This document shows positions 26,850 through 37,106 of a stretch of 64,000 nucleotides of DNA, one piece after another. The position numbers were made by a program, and so were the translations under genes. Source of the stretch: JAPPHA01 sp965242975. Lineage in GTDB: Bacteria > Pseudomonadota > Alphaproteobacteria > Rhodobacterales > Rhodobacteraceae. The stretch covers positions 3,596,001 to 3,660,000 of the forward strand of contig CBDETS010000007.1 of the NCBI GenBank assembly GCA_965242975.1, given 5' to 3'. The notes under the pieces are model-generated. The model did no database searches and had not been told where the DNA came from. It saw only the letters and a list, made by a program, of their open reading frames with translations. How positions within the stretch are numbered: the stretch's first letter is position 1; the number at the start of each line of letters is the position of its first letter.

Positions 26850-29800
26850 CGGTTCATCCCCGCGTGTGCGGGGAACAGCAGGACTTCGCGCATTTCCGAC
26901 GGACCGAGTTCGGTTCATCCCCGCGTGTGCGGGGAACAGACCAGAGAGGCATGATCAAGGTCGGGCATTCCTGGTTCATCCCCGCGGTGCGGGGAACAGC
27001 ACGAACAGTACGTGGCCAAGATGACCACGATCGGTTCATCCCCGCGTGTGCGGGGAACAGATCCCGGCACTGAACATCACCAACGACACAGCCGGTTCAT
27101 CCCCGCGTGTGCGGGGAACAGCGGCGCTGTATCCATCGCCGCCGTGTTGAGGTCGGTTCATCCCCGCGTGTGCGGGGAACAGTCACGGAACTCCGCAAGG
27201 TTTTCCTTCGCCTTCGGTTCATCCCCGCGTGTGCGGGGAACAGAGCATCCACAGAGGCCAGGTATTCAGTTCCGTCGGTTCATCCCCGCGTGTGCGGGGA
27301 ACAGCGAATTTCCCGCAAATTAGCCCTGCAGTCAGGCGGTTCATCCCCGCGTGTGCGGGGAACAGCTGTCTCCAAATGTGACCGCCATTGCTTTCTCCGG
27401 TTCATCCCCGCGTGTGCGGGGAACAGTGCATGTGATGGGCAGTTCCTGACCGATGTGCCGGTTCATCCCCGCGTGTGCGGGGAACAGCGACACTTTGGCG
27501 TTGACTGCCGTCATGGCCGCGGTTCATCCCCGCGTGTGCGGGGAACAGCCTCTAGCACCCCTTTCTTGGCTCTGTACGCCCGGTTCATCCCCGCGTGTGC
27601 GGGGAACAGAACCGACCTGGGATACAATTCCGAGCGCTCAACGGTTCATCCCCGCGTGTGCGGGGAACAGCAACTTGGCACTGACTGCCTTATTACCAGC
27701 AGCCGCGGTTCATCCCCGCGTGTGCGGGGAACAGTCACCACCGGCGTCGGAGATATGCGTTTTGTGCGGTTCATCCCCGCGTGTGCGGGGAACAGTGGAG
27801 GCCATCTATCGACGCGATAACCGGTCACGGTTCATCCCCGCGTGTGCGGGGAACAGGAAGGTCCAGAGTTCGCGCGTCGACCATGCGCCGGTTCATCCCC
27901 GCGTGTGCGGGGAACAGCATGGAGGGTGAGCGATAACCGCCGACGCTCCCGGTTCATCCCCGCGTGTGCGGGGAACAGCTCATTCAACGGGCGATAGCAC
28001 GTTCAAGCCACGGTTCATCCCCGCGTGTGCGGGGAACAGGAAATTAGCGACGTTGCAAACAAGCATCCCGCCGGTTCATCCCCGCGTGTGCGGGGAACAG
28101 AAAAGTTGGGGCATGATTTTTCCACTCGACTACGGTTCATCCCCGCGTGTGCGGGGAACAGCGGGTTGGTCGGGGGCTCCGGACCGCCTGAGTCGGTTCA
28201 TCCCCGCGTGTGCGGGGAACAGGGAAGAGCGACGGTCTGCGTTGGGTATGTTTTCGGTTCATCCCCGCGTGTGCGGGGAACAGCGGCGATGGGCTGGTAT
28301 CCGCTTTTTGCGTGTCGGTTCATCCCCGCGTGTGCGGGGAACAGCCGATTCAGGTATCGACCGAATTGAGCCGTCCCGGTTCATCCCCGCGTGTGCGGGG
28401 AACAGTGCCGACGCCAATTGTCGGATGAATTCGCGTTCCGGTTCATCCCCGCGTGTGCGGGGAACAGCTCGGAGCTGCGGTTCGTGATCCTGGCGATGGC
28501 GGTTCATCCCCGCGTGTGCGGGGAACAGATCATCGAGTATGCGCTATCAATGGTCCCAGACGGTTCATCCCCGCGTGTGCGGGGAACAGGTCGAGTTCAA
28601 TGGACACACTCAGGCCCCTGTCGGTTCATCCCCGCGTGTGCGGGGAACAGAATATGCTTAAAACGCCATATGTGGCGGTCGTCGGTTCATCCCCGCGTGT
28701 GCGGGGAACAGTGACCCGTTATGCGCTGAAAACCGGGCCAAAACGGTTCATCCCCGCGTGTGCGGGGAACAGTCGGGAATGGTCATCCGTAAGCCAGCAC
28801 ATTGCGGTTCATCCCCGCGTGTGCGGGGAACAGCGCGCCGACCGAGATATGCGCCTGATGCATGGCGGTTCATCCCCGCGTGTGCGGGGAACAGGCCGGA
28901 AAACGGGGGCGCCGCGCAATCCGAAGCGGTTCATCCCCGCGTGTGCGGGGAACAGCGTATCAGCGTCAGGCGGAACCGGATCTCTCCCGGTTCATCCCCG
29001 CGTGTGCGGGGAACAGGACTATTGACGGCACGCCGTCAGGCTCTTTGACGGTTCATCCCCGCGTGTGCGGGGAACAGTCCTTGGGCTCGAAGATTGACCA
29101 ACGGTTAACCGGTTCATCCCCGCGTGTGCGGGGAACAGCAGCCGATGCTCGCCGAGAACGAGATTGGGTTCGGTTCATCCCCGCGTGTGCGGGGAACAGT
29201 TCTGTTGCATACAGAACAACTTCAACGATTGCGGTTCATCCCCGCGTGTGCGGGGAACAGCGGCCGCGCCGGCGTCTGGCTACAGTGAGTCGCGGTTCAT
29301 CCCCGCGTGTGCGGGGAACAGCTGCAGTTGTCCCTCGACGTAGACCTTGCTTCCGGTTCATCCCCGCGTGTGCGGGGAACAGAGCCAGGAAGGTGATGGT
29401 ATGAAGCGGCCGAACCGGTTCATCCCCGCGTGTGCGGGGAACAGGCCCCAAATTCACCCGAATACCATGCTGCCACCGGTTCATCCCCGCGTGTGCGGGG
29501 AACAGGCAGGCATTTCGCCGTGTAGCGAATGCGTGGTCGGTTCATCCCCGCGTGTGCGGGGAACAGCCTGTGATACCGGCCGATGCGCCCGGCCAAGCCG
29601 GTTCATCCCCGCGTGTGCGGGGAACAGACCGGACGCTGACGCATCGGAGCCATCCAGACCGGTTCATCCCCGCGTGTGCGGGGAACAGCTTAACCAGCCT
29701 GTCGCTCATTTGCGTCTACCCGGTTCATCCCCGCGTGTGCGGGGAACAGTCATCAGTTCTGACCCGTCAATAGGTCGACGGCGGTTCATCCCCGCGTGTG

Positions 29801-32800
29801 CGGGGAACAGCAGCCGATGTTCGCCGAGAACTAGGTTAGGTTCGGTTCATCCCCGCGTGTGCGGGGAACAGGGGGCAACAACCGGAAATGCTGCATTTCC
29901 TAACGGTTCATCCCCGCGTGTGCGGGGAACAGGACGTTGGAAATCGATGTTCCGGTCAACGCAACGGTTCATCCCCGCGTGTGCGGGGAACAGTCATAAT
30001 GGACATTGTAAACCGCTCTCAACGCCGGTTCATCCCCGCGTGTGCGGGGAACAGATTCCGTCACCCAGCACATGATACAATGCCGACGGTTCATCCCCGC
30101 GTGTGCGGGGAACAGTCCGGATCCACGTTGCCAAGTGCCTATAAATACGGTTCATCCCCGCGTGTGCGGGGAACAGCCTGCCGGCATTGCAGCCGGCAGG
30201 CATTTCGCCGGTTCATCCCCGCGTGTGCGGGGAACAGGGCGATAGCCGATAATGAGTCCTCTCTAGTTTCGGTTCATCCCCGCGTGTGCGGGGAACAGTT
30301 CGACATGCCAATAATCGCAAACTGGGCATTCGGTTCATCCCCGCGTGTGCGGGGAACAGCGGCGAAAAATTCAACTAAAATTCAGAGCGCGCGGTTCATC
30401 CCCGCGTGTGCGGGGAACAGTTTTCGAAAATGGAGAAACTGGAATGAAAATTCGGTTCATCCCCGCGTGTGCGGGGAACAGGCCCCGTGCCGATAATGAG
30501 TCCTCTCTAGTTTCGGTTCATCCCCGCGTGTGCGGGGAACAGTATTTTTCCAGGGATATGACGCCAGTCAGATTCGGTTCATCCCCGCGTGTGCGGGGAA
30601 CAGGCCGATGGCTGGTCGCGGTCGCGGTTCTGATCCGGTTCATCCCCGCGTGTGCGGGGAACAGAGATCCGCCATCCCGGAAATCAGGCTGCGGAACGGT
30701 TCATCCCCGCGTGTGCGGGGAACAGACTGCCAGGAGCGGCCAGTCACCGTCGCCAGGCGGTTCATCCCCGCGTGTGCGGGGAACAGGGAAGAAACCATAC
30801 CCAGAGCCGACCGCCGCTCGGTTCATCCCCGCGTGTGCGGGGAACAGGGTAGCTTAGGAATCCTCGGAGGCCGGATTGCCGGTTCATCCCCGCGTGTGCG
30901 GGGAACAGTGTCTCACGGTTGCTCGGAATTCGTATGACGGCGGTTCATCCCCGCGTGTGCGGGGAACAGACGGTTACTCGGTACAGGTCGATGGAACTAT
31001 GCGGTTCATCCCCGCGTGTGCGGGGAACAGGGTCCGCATTCATTTGAGCAAGAATTTTCATTCGGTTCATCCCCGCGTGTGCGGGGAACAGTTGTCGATC
31101 ATTAACACGACAGACAATTTCGTCGGTTCATCCCCGCGTGTGCGGGGAACAGCCGAAGGAGGTGGTATCCCAAGGTGTGGTGAGCGGTTCATCCCCGCGT
31201 GTGCGGGGAACAGTTAAAGACCCGCAGCGGCGCATCCTGAAACCACGGTTCATCCCCGCGTGTGCGGGGAACAGTGTTCCGTCATTCTCTTGTCCTCTTG
31301 TTTTGGCGGTTCATCCCCGCGTGTGCGGGGAACAGAACGGCGTGTCCGTTTCCTGTTCTGGCACCGGCGGTTCATCCCCGCGTGTGCGGGGAACAGCATT
31401 ACGCGCGGTTTAGTATGTTGTGCGCGCTCGGTTCATCCCCGCGTGTGCGGGGAACAGTTCGGGGTTTCCGGTACTGCATCGGGCTTTGCCGGTTCATCCC
31501 CGCGTGTGCGGGGAACAGAGCGTGGCATTATCGGCATACGCCTGTATCCACGGTTCATCCCCGCGTGTGCGGGGAACAGTTCGTGGAGCATCACGTTACT
31601 CGATGCAGCAGCGGTTCATCCCCGCGTGTGCGGGGAACAGACCGACTCCACAATTCCGCTCTCCCATTATCTCGGTTCATCCCCGCGTGTGCGGGGAACA
31701 GCTGTAGTGCGCACCGGAAAACTGATTGGTTATCGGTTCATCCCCGCGTGTGCGGGGAACAGCTATTGGGATGGCGAGACAGTGCAGCCACGCACGGTTC
31801 ATCCCCGCGTGTGCGGGGAACAGAATCGCTTTGTCCAGAGCAACTGCCCGTCTTTCGGTTCATCCCCGCGTGTGCGGGGAACAGCCGCTATGATCGAGTC
31901 CGTAGTGAATGCAGTTCGGTTCATCCCCGCGTGTGCGGGGAACAGAGAACCGCGCTCTCATGCCGCAACAGGTCCTGCGGTTCATCCCCGCGTGTGCGGG
32001 GAACAGTCGGTACTGAGTGCGTTCAGAATTTGGTCCGTCGGTTCATCCCCGCGTGTGCGGGGAACAGGAGGTTGATCACAACCTGTGGTGTCTTCGTCGC
32101 GGTTCATCCCCGCGTGTGCGGGGAACAGCCGCCATCCCAACTGCCGCCTTTTTTCGACCACGGTTCATCCCCGCGTGTGCGGGGAACAGTCGTCGAGGCG
32201 TCGACGATCACGCGCGGTCAACGGTTCATCCCCGCGTGTGCGGGGAACAGTTCGGTTTATCGTCGGTCATTCGGTTGATCTCCGGTTCATCCCCGCGTGT
32301 GCGGGGAACAGGTTCAGCGTCAATCTGGTCATTGTCTGTACTCCGGTTCATCCCCGCGTGTGCGGGGAACAGCGGGTGCTCTGCGCCCCTGATCGAGTGC
32401 CCAACGGTTCATCCCCGCGTGTGCGGGGAACAGAATGAGGAACCAGATTGAACATAGTAGAGAAACGGTTCATCCCCGCGTGTGCGGGGAACAGGCATCG
32501 AACCACATGTCGTCACCGAGGTGGTCCGGTTCATCCCCGCGTGTGCGGGGAACAGCGTGCGCTTGGCGGCATCAGTGAACCTACCGCCGGTTCATCCCCG
32601 CGTGTGCGGGGAACAGAGCGGAACACCTCAATGACTACAGGACAGGCTCGGTTCATCCCCGCGTGTGCGGGGAACAGTTTGAACTTTTGCCGGCACCGAA
32701 CTTTCCGAACGGTTCATCCCCGCGTGTGCGGGGAACAGCGCTCAAAAGGCAGTCGATGCCAAGGTGATGGCGGTTCATCCCCGCGTGTGCGGGGAACAGG

Positions 32801-32860
32801 AGTTTCGTTGAGATTGTCCGGTCATTGGTTTCGGTTCATCCCCGCGTGTGCGGGGAACAG
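26850..32860 (-). CRISPR. Type I-E CRISPR array, 99 repeats and 98 spacers
   Basis: 29-bp repeats, on the plus strand CGGTTCATCCCC-GCGTGT-GCGGGGAACAG, with a 6-bp stem. Spacing is 61 bp almost throughout (32-nt spacers); a few spacers are 33 nt and one is 35 nt (after 27642). The complement matches the E. coli I-E repeat, so crRNA is transcribed leftward with handle ATGAACCG. The leader is at the right end, next to cas2. The only clear variant is the third repeat from the trailer (26972), which starts with T and lacks one base of the loop. The newest spacers are near 32800 and the oldest near 26900. The high uniformity suggests an active array. Confidence 0.99.
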
Positions 32861-32940
32861 ACTGTCTGGAATCTATTGAAAATTCAATGTTTTCTTCTAG
32901 CAGGAAACTCTACCAAACGCTGAGAGTATCGCCATGCCGC
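32861..32940 (-). promoter_or_regulatory. CRISPR leader
   Basis: The 80 bp between the cas2 stop and the first repeat. It is AT-rich near the array, with a perfect 14-bp palindrome ATTGAAAATTCAAT at 32875-32888, only 14 bp from the repeat. A partial IHF-like match (two mismatches) overlaps it on the minus strand. The leader is short, so the array promoter probably extends into the end of cas2 or the array is co-transcribed with cas genes. Confidence 0.75.
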
Positions 32941-33240
32941 TCACTCTACTTTTTTAACCTGCTCAAGCGGCGCGAAGCTGACGAGCTTCAACCCATCAAA
33001 TTCCCGAGGCATGCGGCGATTGTGACCGACGGTTGCAAAATCGAAACCCTGATCATTTGGCGCGGCCCAGCACATCACTGCGTCGCCTTGGCCGATCCCC
33101 TCCCCGACCTGAGTCCAGATGCGTTCACGCACGCGCACCGAATACTGCCCCACGTAGACGCCTGCCCGGATTTCCAGCAGCCAGACTGCCAGCCGGCCGC
33201 GCAGATTGGCTGGCGCGTTGTTAACCGCGATGACCAACAT
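32941..33240 (-). CDS. cas2e: CRISPR adaptation endonuclease Cas2, type I-E
   Basis: A 99-residue Cas2e (CasB-clade ferredoxin fold) beginning MLVIAVNNAPANLRGRLAVWLLEIRAGVYVG, the normal I-E N-terminus. It bridges two Cas1 dimers during spacer integration. The ATG at 33240 overlaps the cas1 end by 20 bp and follows AAGAAGAGACGAG. A start at 33261 would add seven residues. It is the last cas gene before the leader. Confidence 0.95.
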   Translation of the reverse strand: MLVIAVNNAPANLRGRLAVWLLEIRAGVYVGQYSVRVRERIWTQVGEGIGQGDAVMCWAAPNDQGFDFATVGHNRRMPREFDGLKLVSFAPLEQVKKVE

Positions 33241-34156
33241 CACCGCTCGTCTCTTCTTCAAAAGCCGGTTTCAGCGCCTCCGGCGGAGGAGTGGGTTTTG
33301 GCAAGTTTCCAAACTCCAGCAACTCATGGATACCCGGGATGATCTTGCCCAAAAGGCCAGACTTTCGGAAGGCATCGCGGCATGCCAAACGTACAGCCCG
33401 TTCCGGGGCCATCGGAAGAGCGCCTTTTTGAGCCTTCGCGGCAACGCGAAACGCCTCGGGTACCACCGTATCCAGCTTCCAAATGTCCGCAATGTCATAG
33501 ACGAAACTGCGCGGTTTTCCGGTATGAAGAAAGCCGATTGCAGGGGCGTATCCAGCGGCCAGAACTGCGGCTTCGGTCAGACCGTGCAGACACGCGGTGG
33601 CCGATGAGAGGCAACGATTGGCAATATCGCCGCTGTCCCAATCAGCGATATCATACTTGCGCCGGGTCCATTTGACGCCGTAGCGGTTCGCCAGGAGATT
33701 GTATGCGTGACGGACACGTTGTCCCTCGATCCCGCGCAACTGGTCGACGGAGCGTCTCGCAGGCGGCTCTTCCCCGAAACGGCGAGCATACATGGCACGG
33801 ACAACGCGAAGGCGGGCGCTGTCGTCAAGCGCCAGTTGCGCTTGCCGCAGCAAGTTATCGGACCGTGCTCCACCCGGCTGGCCTGCGGAATAAAGCCGAA
33901 CGCCCCCCTCTCCTACCCAAGTCACCAGCGTGCCTGCCCTTCCTGCCAGCGCAACGGCAGCGTGGCTGATTCGGGCACCGGGCTCCAGCATCAGGCAGGC
34001 AATGCCGCCGATGGGGATGTGCGTCCGTATCCCTTCCGCGTCTATGGCGACACAGGCACCGTCCTTTACATCAATTCGCGCCCGTTCCACGAACACCATC
34101 GCCGCCCTCTCCTTAAGTGGAATCGGCTTGGGTGGTGGGAGGCCCGGAAGGTTCAT
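33221..34156 (-). CDS. cas1e: CRISPR integrase Cas1, type I-E
   Basis: A 311-residue Cas1e. The metal-binding residues are E144 (RGIEGQR), H211 (GFLHTGKP) and D221/D224 (FVYDIADIW), offset by three from the E. coli residues. N-terminal beta domain LKERAAMVFVERARIDVKDG, then the all-helical catalytic domain. It integrates prespacers with Cas2. It overlaps cas6e by 4 bp upstream and cas2 by 20 bp downstream. All catalytic residues are intact, so adaptation should be functional. Confidence 0.97.
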   Translation of the reverse strand: MNLPGLPPPKPIPLKERAAMVFVERARIDVKDGACVAIDAEGIRTHIPIGGIACLMLEPGARISHAAVALAGRAGTLVTWVGEGGVRLYSAGQPGGARSDNLLRQAQLALDDSARLRVVRAMYARRFGEEPPARRSVDQLRGIEGQRVRHAYNLLANRYGVKWTRRKYDIADWDSGDIANRCLSSATACLHGLTEAAVLAAGYAPAIGFLHTGKPRSFVYDIADIWKLDTVVPEAFRVAAKAQKGALPMAPERAVRLACRDAFRKSGLLGKIIPGIHELLEFGNLPKPTPPPEALKPAFEEETSGDVGHRG

Positions 34157-34830
34157 CGTGCCCTGCGGATCAACATCAGCCCGCAGCCCCAGGCCTTGGC
34201 CCGGCCGAATCCCTGTGCCAGCGCGGTCAGGAATTCAGCGGGGTCGACAATCTCGATTTCTCCGCGCAGGTCGAGGATACCAAAGGTCGCACCCTCGCGT
34301 CGTTTGCGCCCCATCTCCAGAGTCAAGTAACCTTCGGTGATCGTTGACAGGGGCCGGTACCCTTTCTTGCTCCCCTGTCCTTTCATCCAGACAGCGGCAG
34401 CATCGGCAGCCAGCCGCTTCCGTGCCTCGGCGCGTCCTTTCCCTCCGGGCACCTCGTGCAGCAGGTCCATGACCACATCCACCCGCCGACTCTTATCCTT
34501 ATCGATGCGCCGGGTCCGGGTGGCATTGGCGCGCAGGACATAATGGAGCCTGTCGCCGATCCGCAGTTGCGGTTCGAATATTTTGAATTCCGGCCGCAAG
34601 AATAGCCCGTTCTCAATTGGCGGCCGAGCCGAGAGTGTCATGAACCGTCCCTTGCCATCGTAACGCCAGAGAAAGTCACGCTTCCGCGCACGGCTGTCGG
34701 AAAAAACCGACCAGATCAGCCGGTGGTGGGCGTCTGCAGCCATTGCGGGTTCGGAGGGGTTCAAGAGCGGCATCAGCGTCTGGGCCGAGGCAGCGCCATT
34801 CAAAGTCAGCCGTGACAGATAGAGCGTCAT
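34153..34830 (-). CDS. cas6e: CRISPR RNA endoribonuclease Cas6e (CasE/Cse3)
   Basis: A 225-residue protein from MTLYLSRLTL (ATG at 34830, ATGA overlap with cas5e). A frame from 34923 would add 31 unrelated residues. It has Tyr4 and a His pair at 35-36 in the positions of the catalytic Tyr/His of Cas6e, a basic region (KSRRVDVVMDLLHEVPGGKGRAEARKR) and the C-terminal glycine-rich loop GFGRAKAWGCGLMLIRR. It cuts the repeat hairpin and stays bound to the crRNA 3' stem in Cascade. Confidence 0.95.
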   Translation of the reverse strand: MTLYLSRLTLNGAASAQTLMPLLNPSEPAMAADAHHRLIWSVFSDSRARKRDFLWRYDGKGRFMTLSARPPIENGLFLRPEFKIFEPQLRIGDRLHYVLRANATRTRRIDKDKSRRVDVVMDLLHEVPGGKGRAEARKRLAADAAAVWMKGQGSKKGYRPLSTITEGYLTLEMGRKRREGATFGILDLRGEIEIVDPAEFLTALAQGFGRAKAWGCGLMLIRRAR

Positions 34831-35513
34831 GCGTCCGGCTCCGGTCGGTGGAAATACACGGCGCGCTGACCGAAATGCCAGGCTTCCCGATCCAGAGGTT
34901 CGTCCCATCGGGTCTCGACCCATCCTTTGCCAACCTCCTCGTCCGAGGCGATCAGCTCAGGTCGAGACGGGTCGAGGCTCAAAAAGGGCGGAAGAGTTAT
35001 CCCTGCCAAGGCGTCGGCAGGCGTGTCGGCCACCACTGTCTTCGGGCCCATTGGCGCCGACAACGGACAACTTTTGCGGCCTAGGTAAGGCGTGAATGCC
35101 GGGCGTTTCAGGGCCTTTTGCAGCGGCGGAATGGCCCCACCCCGCAAAGCCACGCCAAATGCACAATCGCTACGGTAGTCACGCCGCGTGATCAGCCCGC
35201 TGTCCGTCCTCCTTAATGCCGCCAACGCCGCACGCCGGGTTGCGGGTCGCTTGATTCGGGCTGATGGCACGGTCTGCACAGTGTGAAAGTCGCGCCAGGC
35301 CTCGCCGCCACACAAAACCGATACAGAGACTTTCCAGGCGGCCAGCGCGGTCTGACCTTCCCTGTCGTTCCTGCGCACTCCCAAGGCACCGCCGATCAGT
35401 CCCAGAATCGCCGAACGGCCAGGCCAGTGATGTGAACCACGTCGTTCGTGTCCCGCCAGATCGCCAAAGGCACCCATGGGCGCGACCAGGGCGAAAACCA
35501 GAAATTCAGTCAT
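34827..35513 (-). CDS. cas5e: Cascade subunit Cas5e (CasD)
   Basis: A 228-residue RAMP protein with the Cas5 start MTEFLVFALVAPMGAFGD and the HERRGSHHWPGRSAILGLIGGALG segment typical of I-E Cas5. It caps the crRNA 5' handle and joins Cse1 to the Cas7 backbone. It overlaps cas7e by 8 bp and cas6e by 4 bp. Confidence 0.95.
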   Translation of the reverse strand: MTEFLVFALVAPMGAFGDLAGHERRGSHHWPGRSAILGLIGGALGVRRNDREGQTALAAWKVSVSVLCGGEAWRDFHTVQTVPSARIKRPATRRAALAALRRTDSGLITRRDYRSDCAFGVALRGGAIPPLQKALKRPAFTPYLGRKSCPLSAPMGPKTVVADTPADALAGITLPPFLSLDPSRPELIASDEEVGKGWVETRWDEPLDREAWHFGQRAVYFHRPEPDA

Positions 35514-36579
35514 CGGTCATCGCAGCCATGGCAAAGGCCTTGATTGCCCCGATGCTGCCCTCTCCATTCGCGACATGCATGATCTCGGAACTATCAGATT
35601 CCCCGCCAAAATACGCCGCATCCAGCGCTGCGGCAGTGTCCTTGAGCGCAGTGACCGAAGCTTCCAGCAGGTCGTCACCAGTCACCGGCTTGAAAAACGC
35701 GCCCGCCAGTGACCTTGGCTGCCTTTCGCCTTTTTCGGCCATCACGAAACTCGCGAATGTCTGATGTGCAAATGAATTCCGTTTTCCCGAGGGCGTCGCG
35801 GTCGCCAATGACTCGGCCAGCGCACCTGCCGCCCGTGCAGCCAGAGCTGCGTCGCCGTCGAGGTTTTCCTTCAGAAGAGCGTTATTCACGCAAGCGTACG
35901 TGTAGAACACGCCCGAGCCGAATCCGGCCTCGCCCACAAAGCCGGCGCCCGCGTCTTCCGAGGGACGTTTCAGATCGTCGACAGCAGTATAGAAATCGTC
36001 TTCCACCAACGCTCGATGGGTGGTCAGGGCGTGACTGATCTGGACCGCCGCATCGCGGTTGAAATCCGGATCATCGGCCAGCATCCTTCCGAACATGGCG
36101 ACGTCGGCCGAACCGTCAGCACGGCGCAGGACGATTTTCTTCAAATCCTTGATGTCTGGCAACTGCTCACCATTCGCGGCCTTGCGCGCCAGATCGACAG
36201 CACACGCCCGCTCATCAGGCGACACGAAAGCCAACTGGCGGGTGCGGATGTGACCCTCCTTTTGTGCTTTTTCGTCGATTTTACCGAACACATCGGCCAC
36301 CTTCGCGGCCAGTTCGGAAGCTACGCCGCCGTCGACGCCCTCTTCCTTCAGCGTGTCGCGGATCACTTCACCTACCCGTTGGGTTCGTTCACCCAGGTGA
36401 CCCTCAAGATCGGCCTGCATGACATCTGAAAGGCGCGCTGCGCGCTTCAGCGCCTGGCTCGAAATCCGCAATCGCGGCGCACCGCCGTAAGTCGCCGACT
36501 TCGGGCGCCCCTGGTCATCACGGTTGGGGTTCGACACTGGGTAGACTGTAAGGTAATGCAGCTGAAGAAATCGGCTCAT
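35506..36579 (-). CDS. cas7e: Cascade backbone subunit Cas7e (CasC/Cse4)
   Basis: A 357-residue I-E Cas7. Family features are FLQLHYLTVYPVSNPNRDDQGRPKSATYGGAPRLRISSQALKRAAR at the N-terminus, ALTTHRALVEDDFYTAVDD, and GSGVFYTYACVNNALLKENL. Six copies line the crRNA in Cascade and flip every sixth base. ATGA overlap with cse2 upstream. Confidence 0.97.
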   Translation of the reverse strand: MSRFLQLHYLTVYPVSNPNRDDQGRPKSATYGGAPRLRISSQALKRAARLSDVMQADLEGHLGERTQRVGEVIRDTLKEEGVDGGVASELAAKVADVFGKIDEKAQKEGHIRTRQLAFVSPDERACAVDLARKAANGEQLPDIKDLKKIVLRRADGSADVAMFGRMLADDPDFNRDAAVQISHALTTHRALVEDDFYTAVDDLKRPSEDAGAGFVGEAGFGSGVFYTYACVNNALLKENLDGDAALAARAAGALAESLATATPSGKRNSFAHQTFASFVMAEKGERQPRSLAGAFFKPVTGDDLLEASVTALKDTAAALDAAYFGGESDSSEIMHVANGEGSIGAIKAFAMAAMTDD

Positions 36580-37106
36580 GTTGGGGTCTCCTCATCCTCT
36601 TCCAACGGTTTGGCATCTGTTGCGCCGTAGTAGTCAAAGCACCAGTCGGTGCGGACTCTGTCGTTCCACCAAAATAGGTCCCGGGTCAGTTTGCGCACAT
36701 CCGTGCTGCCTCCGACAATCTTGAGCGCGCGCACCAGGGGACGAATCAGCCCACGCGGGGCCTCGGTTCTGATCAGTGTGTTGAACCTGATCGAACTCAG
36801 CGGCGGCGGTTCGCCGGCCCCAAAACGCCGGGCAGCAGCCGCTCCCCGACCGTCGGTCACATGGGCCAGAGCCACGGCAATCAACGCCAGCCGGTCCGGT
36901 CCGTCGGCACGATGGTGCAGCCGATAGCCAGAGTCCTTCAGTGCCCGGTTCAGGTCGTGCACAGCAGAAACTCCAAGCACCGCAAGTGGCGTATCCGCCC
37001 TGCGTAACTCGGCCCTTGTCCTGCGGGAACGGCCCGTATCGGCGTTGATCGCGCTACGCCACCACCTCATGCCGATTTCCCCGACTGAAGGATGATCGTC
37101 GTTCAT
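36576..37106 (-). CDS. cse2: Cascade small subunit Cse2 (CasB)
   Basis: A 176-residue, Arg-rich all-helical protein. The pattern WWRSAINADTGRSRRTRAELRRADTP and the C-terminal FWWNDRVRTDWCFDYYG are typical of Cse2. Two copies form the Cascade belly and stabilise the R-loop. Overlaps cse1 and cas7e by 4 bp each. Confidence 0.93.
   Translation of the reverse strand: MNDDHPSVGEIGMRWWRSAINADTGRSRRTRAELRRADTPLAVLGVSAVHDLNRALKDSGYRLHHRADGPDRLALIAVALAHVTDGRGAAAARRFGAGEPPPLSSIRFNTLIRTEAPRGLIRPLVRALKIVGGSTDVRKLTRDLFWWNDRVRTDWCFDYYGATDAKPLEEDEETPT

Noticed and set aside
26864..32879. Many frames encoding repeated RFIPACAGN or VHPRVCGEQ peptides
   Set aside because: They are translations of the CRISPR repeat, not repeat proteins.
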